Below are positions 26,911 to 36,540 of a DNA stretch of 64,000 nucleotides, piece after piece (position 1 is the first letter of the stretch; each line of letters begins with the position of its first letter). The notes beneath the pieces were generated by a model. That model did not search any database. It saw nothing but the letters and a program-made list of their open reading frames with translations, and was not told where the DNA came from. The stretch is from an uncultured Aquimarina sp. (GTDB taxonomy: Bacteria > Bacteroidota > Bacteroidia > Flavobacteriales > Flavobacteriaceae). The translations under genes were made by a program, and so were the position numbers. Location of the stretch: positions 496,001 through 560,000 of the forward strand of contig NZ_CANLOZ010000002.1 in assembly GCF_947492965.1 (NCBI RefSeq), given 5' to 3'.

Positions 26911-27702
26911 ATGACTAAAGAAAAAGATCAGGTTATAGCTAAGATTAAGGAGCAGAAAAAGAATCCTAATCTAAAGCTAAAATTAAAAGAAAGAACAGAG
27001 TATTTTACTAATCTTCTTTTCTACACTTTATTCGATTCTGATACAGAAGTAGAAAAGAATATAGACATTCTCGAAAAAACTTTCGAGGAGCTAGTTGATC
27101 TTGCCTGTTGGGAAACTGAAAAACCTTGTAGTAAAATTTGGCAATCCTATTTAGAGAAACTACCAGAAATATTAGAAAAATTAAACAAGGATGCAGATTC
27201 TTTTATGAAAAGTGATCCTGCAGCTAATTCTATAGAGGAAGTGTATCTTGCTTATCCTGGATTTTACGCCATTGCTATTTATCGATTAAGTCATGAATTA
27301 TTAAAATTTGGCCTACCATTAATACCAAGATTGATGACCGAATATTCTCATAGACTTACAGGAACAGATATAAATCCTGGTGCAGAGATTGGAGAATCGT
27401 TTTTCATTGATCATGCAACGGGTATTGTAATAGGTGAAACTGCCATTATAAAAGATAATGTAAAAATTTATCAAGGAGTTACTTTAGGAGGTTTATATGT
27501 AGATAGAAAACTACGAAATGTAAAAAGACATCCTACTGTAGAAAATAATGTTACAATTTATGCCAATGCCACTATCCTTGGTGGTAGTACTGTAATTGGT
27601 GCTAATAGTACCATTGGTGGTAACGCTTGGATTACATCATCTGTACCAGAAAACTCTGTTATATCAAATACTTCAGAAATAAAGATCAAAAAAGTTATTT
27701 AA
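26911..27702 (+). CDS. cysE: Serine O-acetyltransferase (EpsC-type CysE)
   Basis: A 263-residue enzyme that makes O-acetylserine from serine and acetyl-CoA. The N-terminal helical domain (1-140) precedes the left-handed beta-helix with hexapeptide repeats. The active-site part is FFIDHATGIVIGETA with catalytic Asp/His and GVTLGG. HPTVENNVTIYANATILGG and NSTIGGNAWIT follow. Its stop overlaps the ATG of cysM (TAATG), so synthesis of the two enzymes of the cysteine pathway is coupled. No operator was recognised in the 190-base upstream region apart from a spaced 7-bp repeat. Confidence 0.9.
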   Translation: MTKEKDQVIAKIKEQKKNPNLKLKLKERTEYFTNLLFYTLFDSDTEVEKNIDILEKTFEELVDLACWETEKPCSKIWQSYLEKLPEILEKLNKDADSFMKSDPAANSIEEVYLAYPGFYAIAIYRLSHELLKFGLPLIPRLMTEYSHRLTGTDINPGAEIGESFFIDHATGIVIGETAIIKDNVKIYQGVTLGGLYVDRKLRNVKRHPTVENNVTIYANATILGGSTVIGANSTIGGNAWITSSVPENSVISNTSEIKIKKVI

Positions 27703-28586
27703 TGTCCCATAGCATTTTAGACCTCATAGGAAACACGCCTTTGGTAAAAGCTACTTCCTTAATTAAAAATCCAAATATTACATTATATCTAAAATTAGAA
27801 GGTCACAACCCTGGCGGAAGCGTCAAAGATCGTGCTGCTTATAATATGATTAAGTCTGCTCTAGATCGTGGAGATATTGATCAATCTTCTAAACTTATCG
27901 AAGCTACTAGTGGAAACACAGGTATTGCCTTAGCGATGATTGCTGGTATTTTTAAGTTGGATATTGAGTTGGTAATGCCCGAAAACTCTACGAAAGAGCG
28001 TGTGCAAACCATGAGAGCTTATGGAGCCAAAGTAACCCTTACCTCTCAGGATGTAGGGATTGAAGGTGCACGCGATTATGCTGAAGCTAAAGTAAAAAAC
28101 GAAGGGTACATCATGCTGAATCAATTTGCCAATGATGATAACTGGAAAGCTCATTACAAGACTACTGGTCCAGAGATATGGAAAGATACAGAAGGGCAAA
28201 TTACACATTTTGTATCCTCTATGGGAACCACAGGAACTATTATGGGGACTTCTACTTATCTGAAAGAACAATCTAAAGACGTTCAGATTGTAGGAGTACA
28301 ACCCACTGATGAATCCAGAATTCCGGGAATTAGAAAATGGCCAAAAGAATACCTTCCTAAAATATTTAATCCTTCAAAAGTAGATCAGGTAATTGAAGTT
28401 AGCCAGGAAGAAGCTACAGAAATGGCCAAAAAGTTGGCCAAAGAAGAAGGTGTGTTTTCTGGGATGAGTAGTGGCGGATCTGTAACCGCAGCATTAAAAC
28501 TAGCAGAAACCTTAGAAAGCGGTGTTTTAGTAGCCATTATTTGTGATCGTGGAGATCGATATTTAAGTTCTGATTTATTTTCATAA
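27702..28586 (+). CDS. cysM: Cysteine synthase (CysM type)
   Basis: A PLP enzyme of 294 residues that converts O-acetylserine and sulfide (or thiosulfate) to cysteine. The Schiff-base lysine is in GGSVKDRAAYNM, the substrate loop is EATSGNTGIALA, and the phosphate-binding loop is SSMGTTGTIMG. The ending GVLVAIICDRGDRYLSSDLF is CysM/B-like. The ATG at 27702 shares one base with the cysE stop; a longer frame from 27627 overlaps cysE and is unlikely. Confidence 0.92.
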   Translation: MSHSILDLIGNTPLVKATSLIKNPNITLYLKLEGHNPGGSVKDRAAYNMIKSALDRGDIDQSSKLIEATSGNTGIALAMIAGIFKLDIELVMPENSTKERVQTMRAYGAKVTLTSQDVGIEGARDYAEAKVKNEGYIMLNQFANDDNWKAHYKTTGPEIWKDTEGQITHFVSSMGTTGTIMGTSTYLKEQSKDVQIVGVQPTDESRIPGIRKWPKEYLPKIFNPSKVDQVIEVSQEEATEMAKKLAKEEGVFSGMSSGGSVTAALKLAETLESGVLVAIICDRGDRYLSSDLFS

Positions 28587-28665
28587 TTTACACTACTCTT
28601 AATTCCTAGCATAACCATTTAACCAATTAATCAACCAGCAGTAGTTAGGATGGGATTAAGTATAT

Positions 28666-28681
28666 CAATCTAATTAGATTG
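28666..28681. promoter_or_regulatory. 16-bp perfect palindrome upstream of the pullulanase gene
   Basis: CAATCTAATTAGATTG is an exact palindrome, 40 bases before the pullulanase ATG. It could be a binding site for a dimeric regulator. I did not find the same palindrome before the alpha-amylase gene. Confidence 0.4.
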
Positions 28682-28721
28682 GCACTTAAGATGATTCTTT
28701 CTATAAAAAACAAACCAGTAA

Positions 28722-30710
28722 ATGAAACGTATATTTTTATACCTTTTTGTTATATCTTGTAGTATCTCATGCACAGAAAAAAATATAACCTATTCCAGTT
28801 TTGAGGAATACCCTACTCCTTCAGAAACAAATCTTTGGGTTGATTACACCAAAGAGACTACTACTTTTAAGATTTGGTCTCCTATTGCAGAAAAAGTTCA
28901 ATTACACTTATTCCAAAATGGTGACGGAGGTTCTGCATTAGAAAGCATTTCTTTAGATCTTGATGTAAAAACTGGTATCTGGAGTACCAAAATCAATAAA
29001 GATCTAAATGGTACCTATTATACCTATCAAATCATGCATGAAGGGAATTGGTTAGAAGAAACTCCCGGTATTTATGCTACAGCCACTGGTGTCAATGGTA
29101 AAAGAGCGATGGTATTAGATTTTGATGCTACAAATCCCGAAGGATGGAATGAAGATAAAGGACCAACCATAAAAAGTCCTAATGAAGCTATTATCTATGA
29201 ATTACATATCAGAGATATGACAATTCATCCGCAATCTGGATCCAGTAAACCAGGAAAATATTTAGGATTGGTGGAAAAAGGAACCAAAGGACCAGAAAAT
29301 GTTAGTACTGCAATTGATCATTTAAAGGAATTAGGTATCACGCATGTCCACCTATTACCCACGTATGACCACTACTCTATTGATGAAACAAAATTAGATA
29401 CTCCACAATTTAATTGGGGATACGATCCACAAAACTATAATGTTCCGGAAGGATCTTTTTCTTCTGATCCTTATAATGCTGAAGTAAGAATCAAGGAATT
29501 TAAACAAATGGTAAAAGCTTTCCATGATCATGGAATTGGTGTCATCTTGGATGTCGTTTATAACCATACTGGAAGAACAGAAAACTCTAATTTTAATTTA
29601 GAGCTTCCTGGATATTATTACCGCCAGTGGGAAGATGGTAAATTTTCTGATGCGTCTGCCTGTGGAAACGAAACAGCATCGGATCGTATCATGATGCAAA
29701 AGTATATCATCGAATCCGTAGCTTTTTGGGCAAAAGAATATCATTTAGATGGTTTTCGTTTTGATCTAATGGGAATACATGATATCGAAACTATGAATAA
29801 AGTTGCTAAAAATGTAAAATCAGTAAACCCAAACATATTTATTTATGGCGAAGGTTGGACTGCTGGTGATTCTCCTCTACCGATTGAAAAAAGAGCACTG
29901 AAAAAAAATACTTTAGAAATGCCTGAAGTTTCTGCATTTAGTGATGACCTTAGAGATGGTTTAAAAGGATCTGTTTTTGAAGAAAAAAGTACTGGTTTTG
30001 TAAGTGGGGCTAAAAACACCGAAGAATCTGTAAAAATGGGGATTGTAGGAGCTATTAAACATCCACAAATTGCTTACGACAAAGTAAATTACTCGAAAGC
30101 TCCGTGGGCAAACGAACCTTGGCAGTCAGTTTCTTATGTTTCTTGTCATGATAATCATACCGTTTTTGACAAACTAAAAATTTCCAGAGAAGATACTACG
30201 GATGAAGAATTGGTTGCAATGCAAAAACTTACCAATGCTATCGTTATGACCTCTCAGGGAATTGCTTTTATGCATGCTGGATCTGAAATGTTGCGTACTA
30301 AAAACGGAGAGCATAATTCTTATAATTTACCAGATAGTATTAATCAGATCGATTGGTATTGGAAAAGCAACAATGCTGATGTTGTTGACTATTACAAAAA
30401 TCTAATCCGATTACGAAAAGAGCACCCTGCTTTTAGGATGGATACTGCGGATGAAGTAAGAGAAAAACTAACCTTTGTAAAAGACTCTAAAGGGTTGATT
30501 AGTTATAAAATCAGCAATCATGCTAATGGTGATAAATGGAAGAACATTTATGTGATCTACAATGCCAAACCAGAGCGTTTAACCTATATGCTAGAAGGTT
30601 TCTGGCGTGTAGCAGTGTTGGGTGATGATTTTGATTTTGAAGGAGAAGAAATGATTAAAAACGCTGTTTCTATCCCACCAATATCTATGGCGATTCTGTT
30701 TGAGGAGTAA
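28722..30710 (+). CDS. pulA: Type I pullulanase lipoprotein
   Basis: A 662-residue GH13 debranching enzyme that cuts alpha-1,6 links in pullulan, amylopectin and glycogen. Signal MKRIFLYLFVISCSISC is a lipoprotein signal. Residues about 40-140 are a CBM48 domain (TTFKIWSPIAEKVQLHLF). The type I signature appears as FNWGYDPQNYNVPEGSF (usual Y replaced by F). Catalytic regions: DVVYNH, GFRFDLMGIHD, YGEGW and SCHDNHT. Separate transcription unit or leading the following esterase-like gene 24 bases downstream. Confidence 0.92.
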   Translation: MKRIFLYLFVISCSISCTEKNITYSSFEEYPTPSETNLWVDYTKETTTFKIWSPIAEKVQLHLFQNGDGGSALESISLDLDVKTGIWSTKINKDLNGTYYTYQIMHEGNWLEETPGIYATATGVNGKRAMVLDFDATNPEGWNEDKGPTIKSPNEAIIYELHIRDMTIHPQSGSSKPGKYLGLVEKGTKGPENVSTAIDHLKELGITHVHLLPTYDHYSIDETKLDTPQFNWGYDPQNYNVPEGSFSSDPYNAEVRIKEFKQMVKAFHDHGIGVILDVVYNHTGRTENSNFNLELPGYYYRQWEDGKFSDASACGNETASDRIMMQKYIIESVAFWAKEYHLDGFRFDLMGIHDIETMNKVAKNVKSVNPNIFIYGEGWTAGDSPLPIEKRALKKNTLEMPEVSAFSDDLRDGLKGSVFEEKSTGFVSGAKNTEESVKMGIVGAIKHPQIAYDKVNYSKAPWANEPWQSVSYVSCHDNHTVFDKLKISREDTTDEELVAMQKLTNAIVMTSQGIAFMHAGSEMLRTKNGEHNSYNLPDSINQIDWYWKSNNADVVDYYKNLIRLRKEHPAFRMDTADEVREKLTFVKDSKGLISYKISNHANGDKWKNIYVIYNAKPERLTYMLEGFWRVAVLGDDFDFEGEEMIKNAVSIPPISMAILFEE

Positions 30711-30734
30711 GTAAACTAATCGTTGACAAAAATT

Positions 30735-31881
30735 ATGAAAAAACATCTGTTTATACTTTTGATTTTATTGTATTCTGGAGATGTGTGTATAAGTCAAATC
30801 CAAGACAACACTCACAATTTATTTTCAGAAAACAATGAGATCTCCAATATTGTAAAAGAAATCATCAAAGAAAACCTTGTAAACAAACAATTTGTTTTTT
30901 TAGGTGAATCGTTTCATAAATCAGGATCTGACTTAGTTTACAAAACAAAATTTGTAAAATATCTAGTTGAGGAACTAGGATTTAAAAATATTGCTTTTGA
31001 ATCCGACTTTTATGGGTTGTATCTAGACAAAAATCCAAGAAACATCTATTGGACTTGGTATGGAGCAAATCAATGTATCGAACTGTTTGATTTTATCAAG
31101 GAAAAAAACATTAATATTTGGGGAATTGACAGTCAATTACATTCTAATTACTCAAAAAGAAATTTTCAATTTGAATTAAAAGAAAAGTTAAATGAATTGA
31201 AAATTCCTCTAACTCAATCATTCATCTCGAAAACGAAATATTTAGTTGATTATCAGTTTAATGCAAAAAAGAATATTACAAATTCTGAACTCAACTCATA
31301 TCTAAATGAACTTGATCAAATCACTCAAATAGTAAATACATTAGGTGAGCCATTTCTTTTACAATCTTTGAAAAACCTTAAGAGCAGTGTAATAATCTAT
31401 ACGACAGAAGATATTAAAGTCGGTATGGCAAACAGAGACCGACAAATGGCTGATAACTTAGATTTTTTATCAAAACAATTTCCAAACAAAAAATTCATAG
31501 TTTGGGCCGCTAATGCGCATATTGCAAAAACGGATAGTGATTATATGGGAGAGGCTACCATGGGTTGTGAATTCTTAAAAGCAAATCAAAATAACTCTTA
31601 TCACGTTGCTTTTGCTTCTATCAAAATGCCCTACCGAAAATTAAAAAAAATCAAAACAAGCTAAAAAAAAGAATTGCTTACTTTATTACTTACCAGACCG
31701 AAACAAAGATTATTTCATTGATATAGAAAACGCTGTTAAAATTAATAATGACTTAAAAAATCAAAAATTTCTGGCAAACTTATGGAGCGGACCAAAAAAA
31801 CACCTTAATACTAAATGGCTGGAACATTTTGATGCCATTGTTTATATAGAAAACGGTGAATTGACAACATTTAGAAAATAA
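30735..31881 (+). pseudogene. Erythromycin-esterase-like secreted protein, frameshifted
   Basis: Residues 1-309 (30735-31664) are a signal peptide (MKKHLFILLILLYSGDVCISQ) followed by an Ere-like fold: FLGESFHKSG, GFKNIAFESDFYG, NIWGIDSQLHSNYS, VWAANAHIAKTDSDYMGEA. The frame ends at TAA 31662-31664. Another frame continues with plausible protein (KKNCLLYYLPDRNKDYF ... NLWSGPKKHLN) to a stop at 31879-31881. Removing one A from the A8 run at 31643-31650 joins both parts into about 381 residues. This is either a real frameshift or a sequencing error at a homopolymer. The family hydrolyses esters; actual macrolide resistance is not implied. Confidence 0.75.
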
Positions 31882-31953
31882 CAATTGTCAGAAATCAATA
31901 CGAAATCGTAGGGTATCGATGTCTAATTGAAAGGTCTCTGTTTCTTTATATGT

Positions 31954-31974
31954 TCCCAAATATAAAATTTGGGA
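31954..31974 (+). terminator. Weak terminator-like hairpin
   Basis: TCCCAAAT (31954-31961) pairs perfectly with ATTTGGGA (31967-31974), 5-nt loop, followed only by TTTATG. It lies 73 bases after the end of the esterase-like gene. The rest of 31882-32120 holds nothing I recognise. Confidence 0.4.
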
Positions 31975-32120
31975 TTTATGAGAAAAAAGGTAAAAACTGT
32001 ATAAAACTGTTTCTAACACAAATCCCGATTAATTACAAGTATTTAATTTTCAATTGAGTATTTAACCAGTTCATCTTAAATTTCTTTACATTTATAAAAT
32101 AACCACCAAACCATATAGAT

Positions 32121-32492
32121 ATGAAATTAGGAGCTTTTTCGATTAGTTTAAGTGTAAAAGATATTAATGTTTCCAAAGAATTCTATGAAAACTTAGGATT
32201 CGAAGTTTTTGCAGGAAGTTTGGAGAACAACTATCTCATTATGAAAAATGAAACCACCTTAATTGGCCTTTTTCAGGGAATGTTTGAAAATAATATCATC
32301 ACTTTCAATCCAGGTTGGGATCACAACGCAAGTACTCTAGAAAACTTCGATGATGTTAGAGAAATTCAAAAACATTTAAAAAATAAAGGTATCCCACTAC
32401 AAAAAGAAGCCGACGAAGATTCTAAAGGTCCTGCAAGTGTTGTTTTAACAGATCCTGATGGCAATGCCATTTTATTAGATCAACATGTTTAG
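32121..32492 (+). CDS. VOC-family (glyoxalase/bleomycin-resistance fold) protein
   Basis: A 123-residue protein of one VOC unit pair: SISLSVKDINVSKEFYENLGFEVF starts the first module and VVLTDPDGNAILLDQH ends the second. Possible metal or substrate residues lie in those strands, but the typical first His is replaced (GAFSISLSV), so enzymatic activity is uncertain. Flanked by the esterase-like pseudogene and recQ; no operon partner is apparent. Confidence 0.82.
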   Translation: MKLGAFSISLSVKDINVSKEFYENLGFEVFAGSLENNYLIMKNETTLIGLFQGMFENNIITFNPGWDHNASTLENFDDVREIQKHLKNKGIPLQKEADEDSKGPASVVLTDPDGNAILLDQHV

Positions 32493-32509
32493 ACTTGAGA
32501 AATAATTCA

Positions 32510-32538
32510 TAAACTTTAGTTTCGAAAGTTTAGGTTTG
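32510..32538 (+). promoter_or_regulatory. recQ promoter region with inverted repeat
   Basis: TAGGTTTG (32531-32538) matches TAnnTTTG 25 bases before the recQ ATG. TAAACTTT (32510-32517) and AAAGTTTA (32525-32532) form an 8-bp inverted repeat overlapping its left end. The CGAAAGTTTAG part resembles the distal arm upstream of the DUF5916 gene. Confidence 0.4.
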
Positions 32539-32563
32539 CCACCTTTTTCCGTTCTTTGCAACT

Positions 32564-34684
32564 ATGCCAGAGAAAGAACAAATTTACGCTACGCTCAAAG
32601 AGTATTTTGGGTATGACAGCTTCAGACCATTACAGGAAGATATTGTAAATTCTATATTTTCTGGTAATGACAACATGGTTGTTATGCCTACTGGTGGCGG
32701 AAAATCTATTTGTTATCAATTACCTGCTCTCTTACTTCCTGGAATTACTTTAGTTATCTCGCCTTTGATTGCCTTAATGAAAGATCAAGTGGATGGATTA
32801 AAGGCTAATGGTATACAAGCTGCCTATGTAAATAGTAGTCAGAATGACGATGAACAACAAGAGATTTATACTCAGCTTCAGGAAAATCAAATTCAGCTAC
32901 TATACATAGCGCCAGAAAGCTTAAGTTTTATAGACAATCTTCTTTCTCAGATAGAAATCAGTTTAATCGCTATTGATGAAGCTCATTGTATTTCAGCATG
33001 GGGACATGATTTTAGACCTGCTTATACCCAATTAGGATATCTAAAAAAACGTTTTAATGATGTCCCTATTATTGCACTTACTGCTACAGCAGACAAGGCA
33101 ACAAGGAAAGATATCTGCGAACAATTAAACATTCCTAATGCCAAATTGTTTTTAGCATCTTTTGATCGAAAAAACCTTAGTTTAGAAGTTCGTCCTGGAA
33201 ATAAAAGAATAGAACAAATATTTGATTTTCTGGAAGATAAAACTGAAGAAGCAGGTATTATCTATTGCTTGAGTAGAAAAACTACCGAAATGCTTGCAGA
33301 AAAACTTCAAAATCAAGGTTTTAATGCTGAAGCATATCACGCAGGTATTGCACATGAAAAAAGAGCTTTAGTACAAGAGAATTTTATAAATGACACAACA
33401 CATATAGTCTGTGCTACCATTGCCTTTGGAATGGGAATCGATAAATCTAATGTTCGTTGGGTGATTCATTACAATTTACCTAAAAACATAGAAGGGTATT
33501 ATCAGGAAATTGGTCGTGCCGGTCGAGATGGATTACCATCTTCCACCCTACTTTTTCATAGTTTTGCAGATGTTATTCAATTACAAAAATTTGCCACAAC
33601 ATCTGGTAATCATGAAGTACAGATGGCAAAATTAGATAGAATGAAGCAATATGCTGATTCTTTAAGTTGTAGAAGAAAAATACTGTTAAGTTATTTTGGC
33701 GAATTGATTGAAGAAGATTGCGGTAATTGCGATGTTTGTAAAAATCCTCCGAGTTTTATAGATGGAACCATAATTGCTCAAAAAGCACTATCTACAGTAG
33801 TTAGAATAAAAGAAGAAGAACCTATGGGAACTATTATTGATGTTCTTAGAGGTGCTCAGAATGCTGTGGTAATTGATAAAGGATATCAACATCTAAAGAC
33901 CTACGGAATTGCCAATGATATATCATGGCAAGATTGGCAGCAATATATCATCCAATTGATTAATCAGGGATATCTGGAAATCGCTTTTCATCAAAATAAT
34001 AAACTAAAACTCACCCAACTTTCAAAAAAGGTATTATTCGAAGGTGAAAAAGTAAGTTTGGCGAATTTAGCAGAATTTGAAAAAATTAAAGAAACTGCTG
34101 CACAACAAACGAAACAGCGAACAGCAAATACATTATTCGACAAATTAAGAGAACTACGATTGCAACTGGCAAAGGAAGCTGGAATTCCTGCTTATCAAAT
34201 CTTTAACGATGCATCGCTTAAAGAAATGGAAAAAGTAAGACCGATGAGTGATGAAGAATTTATGCAAATCAGCGGTGTGGGTAGATTGAAAATGCAAAAT
34301 TATGGATATCAATTTATTAAAGCTATCATTGATTATTCATCCGAAAAAACAAAAAAGAAAAAAAAGCCGGCTAAAAATAAAGGAAACTCATTTAAAGAAA
34401 CTCTAACTTTATATCAACAAGGTCTATCTATCGAAGAAATTGCTGAAGTAAGAAAACTAGCGCAATCCACCATTTTTTCTCATATTATGAAATTATATAA
34501 TGATGGAGAAGATATAGATCTCAATACATTCATAGCTAAAGAAGATGTGAAAGCTGTAAGAGTTGCGAAAGAAGCGTTGGATAATCCGGATACATTAAAA
34601 CCCTACTTCGAGCATTTTGAACAAGCAATGGATTATAATACGATTAAATTAGCACTTGCCATTTTAGAAAAAGAATCAGCCTAG
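32564..34684 (+). CDS. recQ: ATP-dependent DNA helicase RecQ
   Basis: A 706-residue 3'-5' helicase. Motif I MPTGGGKSICYQLPAL, motif II IDEAHCISAWGHDFRPAY, motif III ALTATA and motif VI GRAGRDG are all present. The RQC zinc cysteines lie in SCRRKILLSYFGE and CGNCDVCKNPP. An HRDC domain is at about 525-600 and a C-terminal HTH-like domain at about 610-706 (EEIAEVRKLAQSTIFSHIMKL). Longer than E. coli RecQ because of this last domain. It acts in recombination and fork repair. Own promoter likely. Confidence 0.95.
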   Translation: MPEKEQIYATLKEYFGYDSFRPLQEDIVNSIFSGNDNMVVMPTGGGKSICYQLPALLLPGITLVISPLIALMKDQVDGLKANGIQAAYVNSSQNDDEQQEIYTQLQENQIQLLYIAPESLSFIDNLLSQIEISLIAIDEAHCISAWGHDFRPAYTQLGYLKKRFNDVPIIALTATADKATRKDICEQLNIPNAKLFLASFDRKNLSLEVRPGNKRIEQIFDFLEDKTEEAGIIYCLSRKTTEMLAEKLQNQGFNAEAYHAGIAHEKRALVQENFINDTTHIVCATIAFGMGIDKSNVRWVIHYNLPKNIEGYYQEIGRAGRDGLPSSTLLFHSFADVIQLQKFATTSGNHEVQMAKLDRMKQYADSLSCRRKILLSYFGELIEEDCGNCDVCKNPPSFIDGTIIAQKALSTVVRIKEEEPMGTIIDVLRGAQNAVVIDKGYQHLKTYGIANDISWQDWQQYIIQLINQGYLEIAFHQNNKLKLTQLSKKVLFEGEKVSLANLAEFEKIKETAAQQTKQRTANTLFDKLRELRLQLAKEAGIPAYQIFNDASLKEMEKVRPMSDEEFMQISGVGRLKMQNYGYQFIKAIIDYSSEKTKKKKKPAKNKGNSFKETLTLYQQGLSIEEIAEVRKLAQSTIFSHIMKLYNDGEDIDLNTFIAKEDVKAVRVAKEALDNPDTLKPYFEHFEQAMDYNTIKLALAILEKESA

Positions 34685-34687
34685 TAG

Positions 34688-35332
34688 TTAATGATCTGTT
34701 ATCGAAATTAGCTGATAAGAAGGACCTTGATCACAACCATCCATTCCATGAATAATACCAGATTCTATAAGTAAAAGATTATGTTCTTTAGAAAACCAAA
34801 CATTTACAATACTTTGGTATAACTGGCAGTTCTCATTTATATCTGTACCTCCATTACAACAAAAACCATGAGATGATATTCTACGAAGATGAATTTTATC
34901 ACTTGTATACTTTTGATCCTCGAGAGTAAAAGTAATCTTATGTTTATTATTGATATCATTAAGATGATTAAACTTCGTAATTTCTTTCAACGTTCAGTAG
35001 TTATTACTATCCAAAAGCTTCTGCACCTCCTTGTAAGCTGTTTCTAAATCTTGAACTAAAAATTCTGTTGCTTCTTCTCCTGGATATAACATAATTTCAT
35101 CTAAAACCCTTCCATCTTTAGCGCTAATCTTTTGTAGCTTTGTTTCGGTAGATATGCAACAGGAATATTGACTATATTCTATTAAATAATGTGATCCATC
35201 GTTAGAAATAGCAGGAAAGTTGTCCACTACTAAATTATCACCGTAAAAATCAACGAAGGGCTTAAAGAACTCTTGAGCGATTGAAACATACCCAATAAAA
35301 AAGAATGCTATAAGTAGGAATTTGTTCTTCAT
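34688..35332 (-). pseudogene. Secreted cysteine-rich protein interrupted by an in-frame TGA
   Basis: From the ATG at 35332 there is a signal peptide (MKNKFLLIAFFFIGYVSIAQ) and 112 residues ending QKLLDSNNY, then TGA (34996-34994). The same frame continues without a shift to 34688: TLKEITKFNHLNDINNK..., including HGFCCNGGTDINENC and GIIHGMDGCDQGP. No ATG lies near the start of the second half; only a TTG at 34990 could start it. The halves read smoothly as one protein of about 214 residues with paired Cys motifs (YSCCIS in the first, FCCNGG in the second). A single nonsense mutation is the simplest reading; two separate small genes are the alternative. Family not recognised. Confidence 0.6.
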
Positions 35333-35403
35333 TTTATACTGATTTTCAAAAATCAAATTTCATGTATACATGGAAAACATAAAACACCGTAAACCGTGAA
35401 AAA

Positions 35404-36537
35404 CTATGTAGTCTTTCTAAGAATATCATCTACTATAATCTTAGAATCATTAACAATAGTTCCTAAGATTCCGCCAAGTTTATTATTATCAAAACCAACA
35501 AAATATAAACCTTTATGAATCCCTGTTCCTATTACATTCTTAGGAACTCCGTATGAATCTAATAAACCATCCGTGTTTTCAATAAACTGCTCAACCTTAG
35601 CACGATATCCAGTAGCTAAGATCACAACATCAACACTTATTTTAGTTCCGTCTCTAAGCTTTACACCTTTTTCATAAAAGGAATTGATATCTCCTACCAC
35701 TTTTATTTTTCCAGATTTAATTTGTCTTACGGTCCCGAGATCAATTACTGGCGTTTTACCTGTTTGCTTCAGATGATCAATTGGATCTTTTTTAGAAATA
35801 GAGATTCCGTATTTAGAAAGATCTCCAATGACAATTTTTCGAACTTGCTTTCCAATCCATCTTCCTAATCCAAAAGGTAATTTCTCCAATTTTTTAGCAG
35901 TAATCTGTACTGGACGGCCATTAATATCCCTAGGAACAATTAATAATGGACTTCGTACAGATATACTAATATCTATATCATGCTCACTAAGATCCAATGC
36001 TAACTCAGCGCCAGTATTCCCCATACCTACAACCAATACCTTTTTACCCTTAAAAGGCAAAGCATTCTTATAATCCCTGCTATGTACAATAGATCCAAGA
36101 AAATCACTTTGATTTTCCCAAATTGGTACAAAAGGAGTTCTATTTATACCAGTGGCAATAATAACATTATGAGCCTTGTATGAACCATTATTCGTATCAA
36201 CGACCCAATAGTCTTCTTCTTTTTTTACTGAATTTGCAGTGGTGTTAAAACGAGGTCGAATATCAAAATGTTCCGCATATGTCTCATAATATGCTGCTAA
36301 TTTAGCTTTAGGCACATATCTAGGATAATCTACAGGAAACTCTAAGTGAGGCAAATGAGAAAGCTCTTTTACCGTATGTAGTAACAATCGATCATAATGG
36401 TTATGCCAACTCCAAGCTATTTTATCAGTTTGCTCGATGATCTCAAAAGGAATATTTTGTTTTCTAAAACGTCCTGCTACTGCCAGACCTGCAGGTCCCG
36501 CTCCAATAATGAGATTCTTGGTTCTACGAACATCCAT
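35404..36537 (-). CDS. Flavin-containing monooxygenase-like NAD(P)/FAD oxidoreductase
   Basis: A 377-residue two-dinucleotide-fold protein. The FAD site is IIGAGPAGLAVAG, the NADPH site is VVGMGNTGAELALDL, and the ATGYRA motif near the C-terminus is typical of FMO/Baeyer-Villiger-like enzymes. Bacterial members hydroxylate soft nucleophiles or act in indole/auxin-like chemistry; the substrate here is unknown. Its ATG is 3 bases after the MOSC gene stop on the minus strand, so they form an operon. Confidence 0.85.
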   Translation of the reverse strand: MDVRRTKNLIIGAGPAGLAVAGRFRKQNIPFEIIEQTDKIAWSWHNHYDRLLLHTVKELSHLPHLEFPVDYPRYVPKAKLAAYYETYAEHFDIRPRFNTTANSVKKEEDYWVVDTNNGSYKAHNVIIATGINRTPFVPIWENQSDFLGSIVHSRDYKNALPFKGKKVLVVGMGNTGAELALDLSEHDIDISISVRSPLLIVPRDINGRPVQITAKKLEKLPFGLGRWIGKQVRKIVIGDLSKYGISISKKDPIDHLKQTGKTPVIDLGTVRQIKSGKIKVVGDINSFYEKGVKLRDGTKISVDVVILATGYRAKVEQFIENTDGLLDSYGVPKNVIGTGIHKGLYFVGFDNNKLGGILGTIVNDSKIIVDDILRKTT

Positions 36538-36540
36538 ATA

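Noticed and set aside
27627..27701. Upstream start for cysM at a TTG
   Set aside because: Would overlap cysE by 75 bases; the TAATG junction gives the canonical MSHSILDLIGNTPLV.
27930..28301. Open frame of 123 codons antisense to cysM
   Set aside because: Overlaps the PLP-enzyme coding region entirely and resembles no protein.
30735..31881. Macrolide-resistance gene
   Set aside because: The Ere-like family is broad, the gene is frameshifted, and nothing nearby suggests a resistance element.
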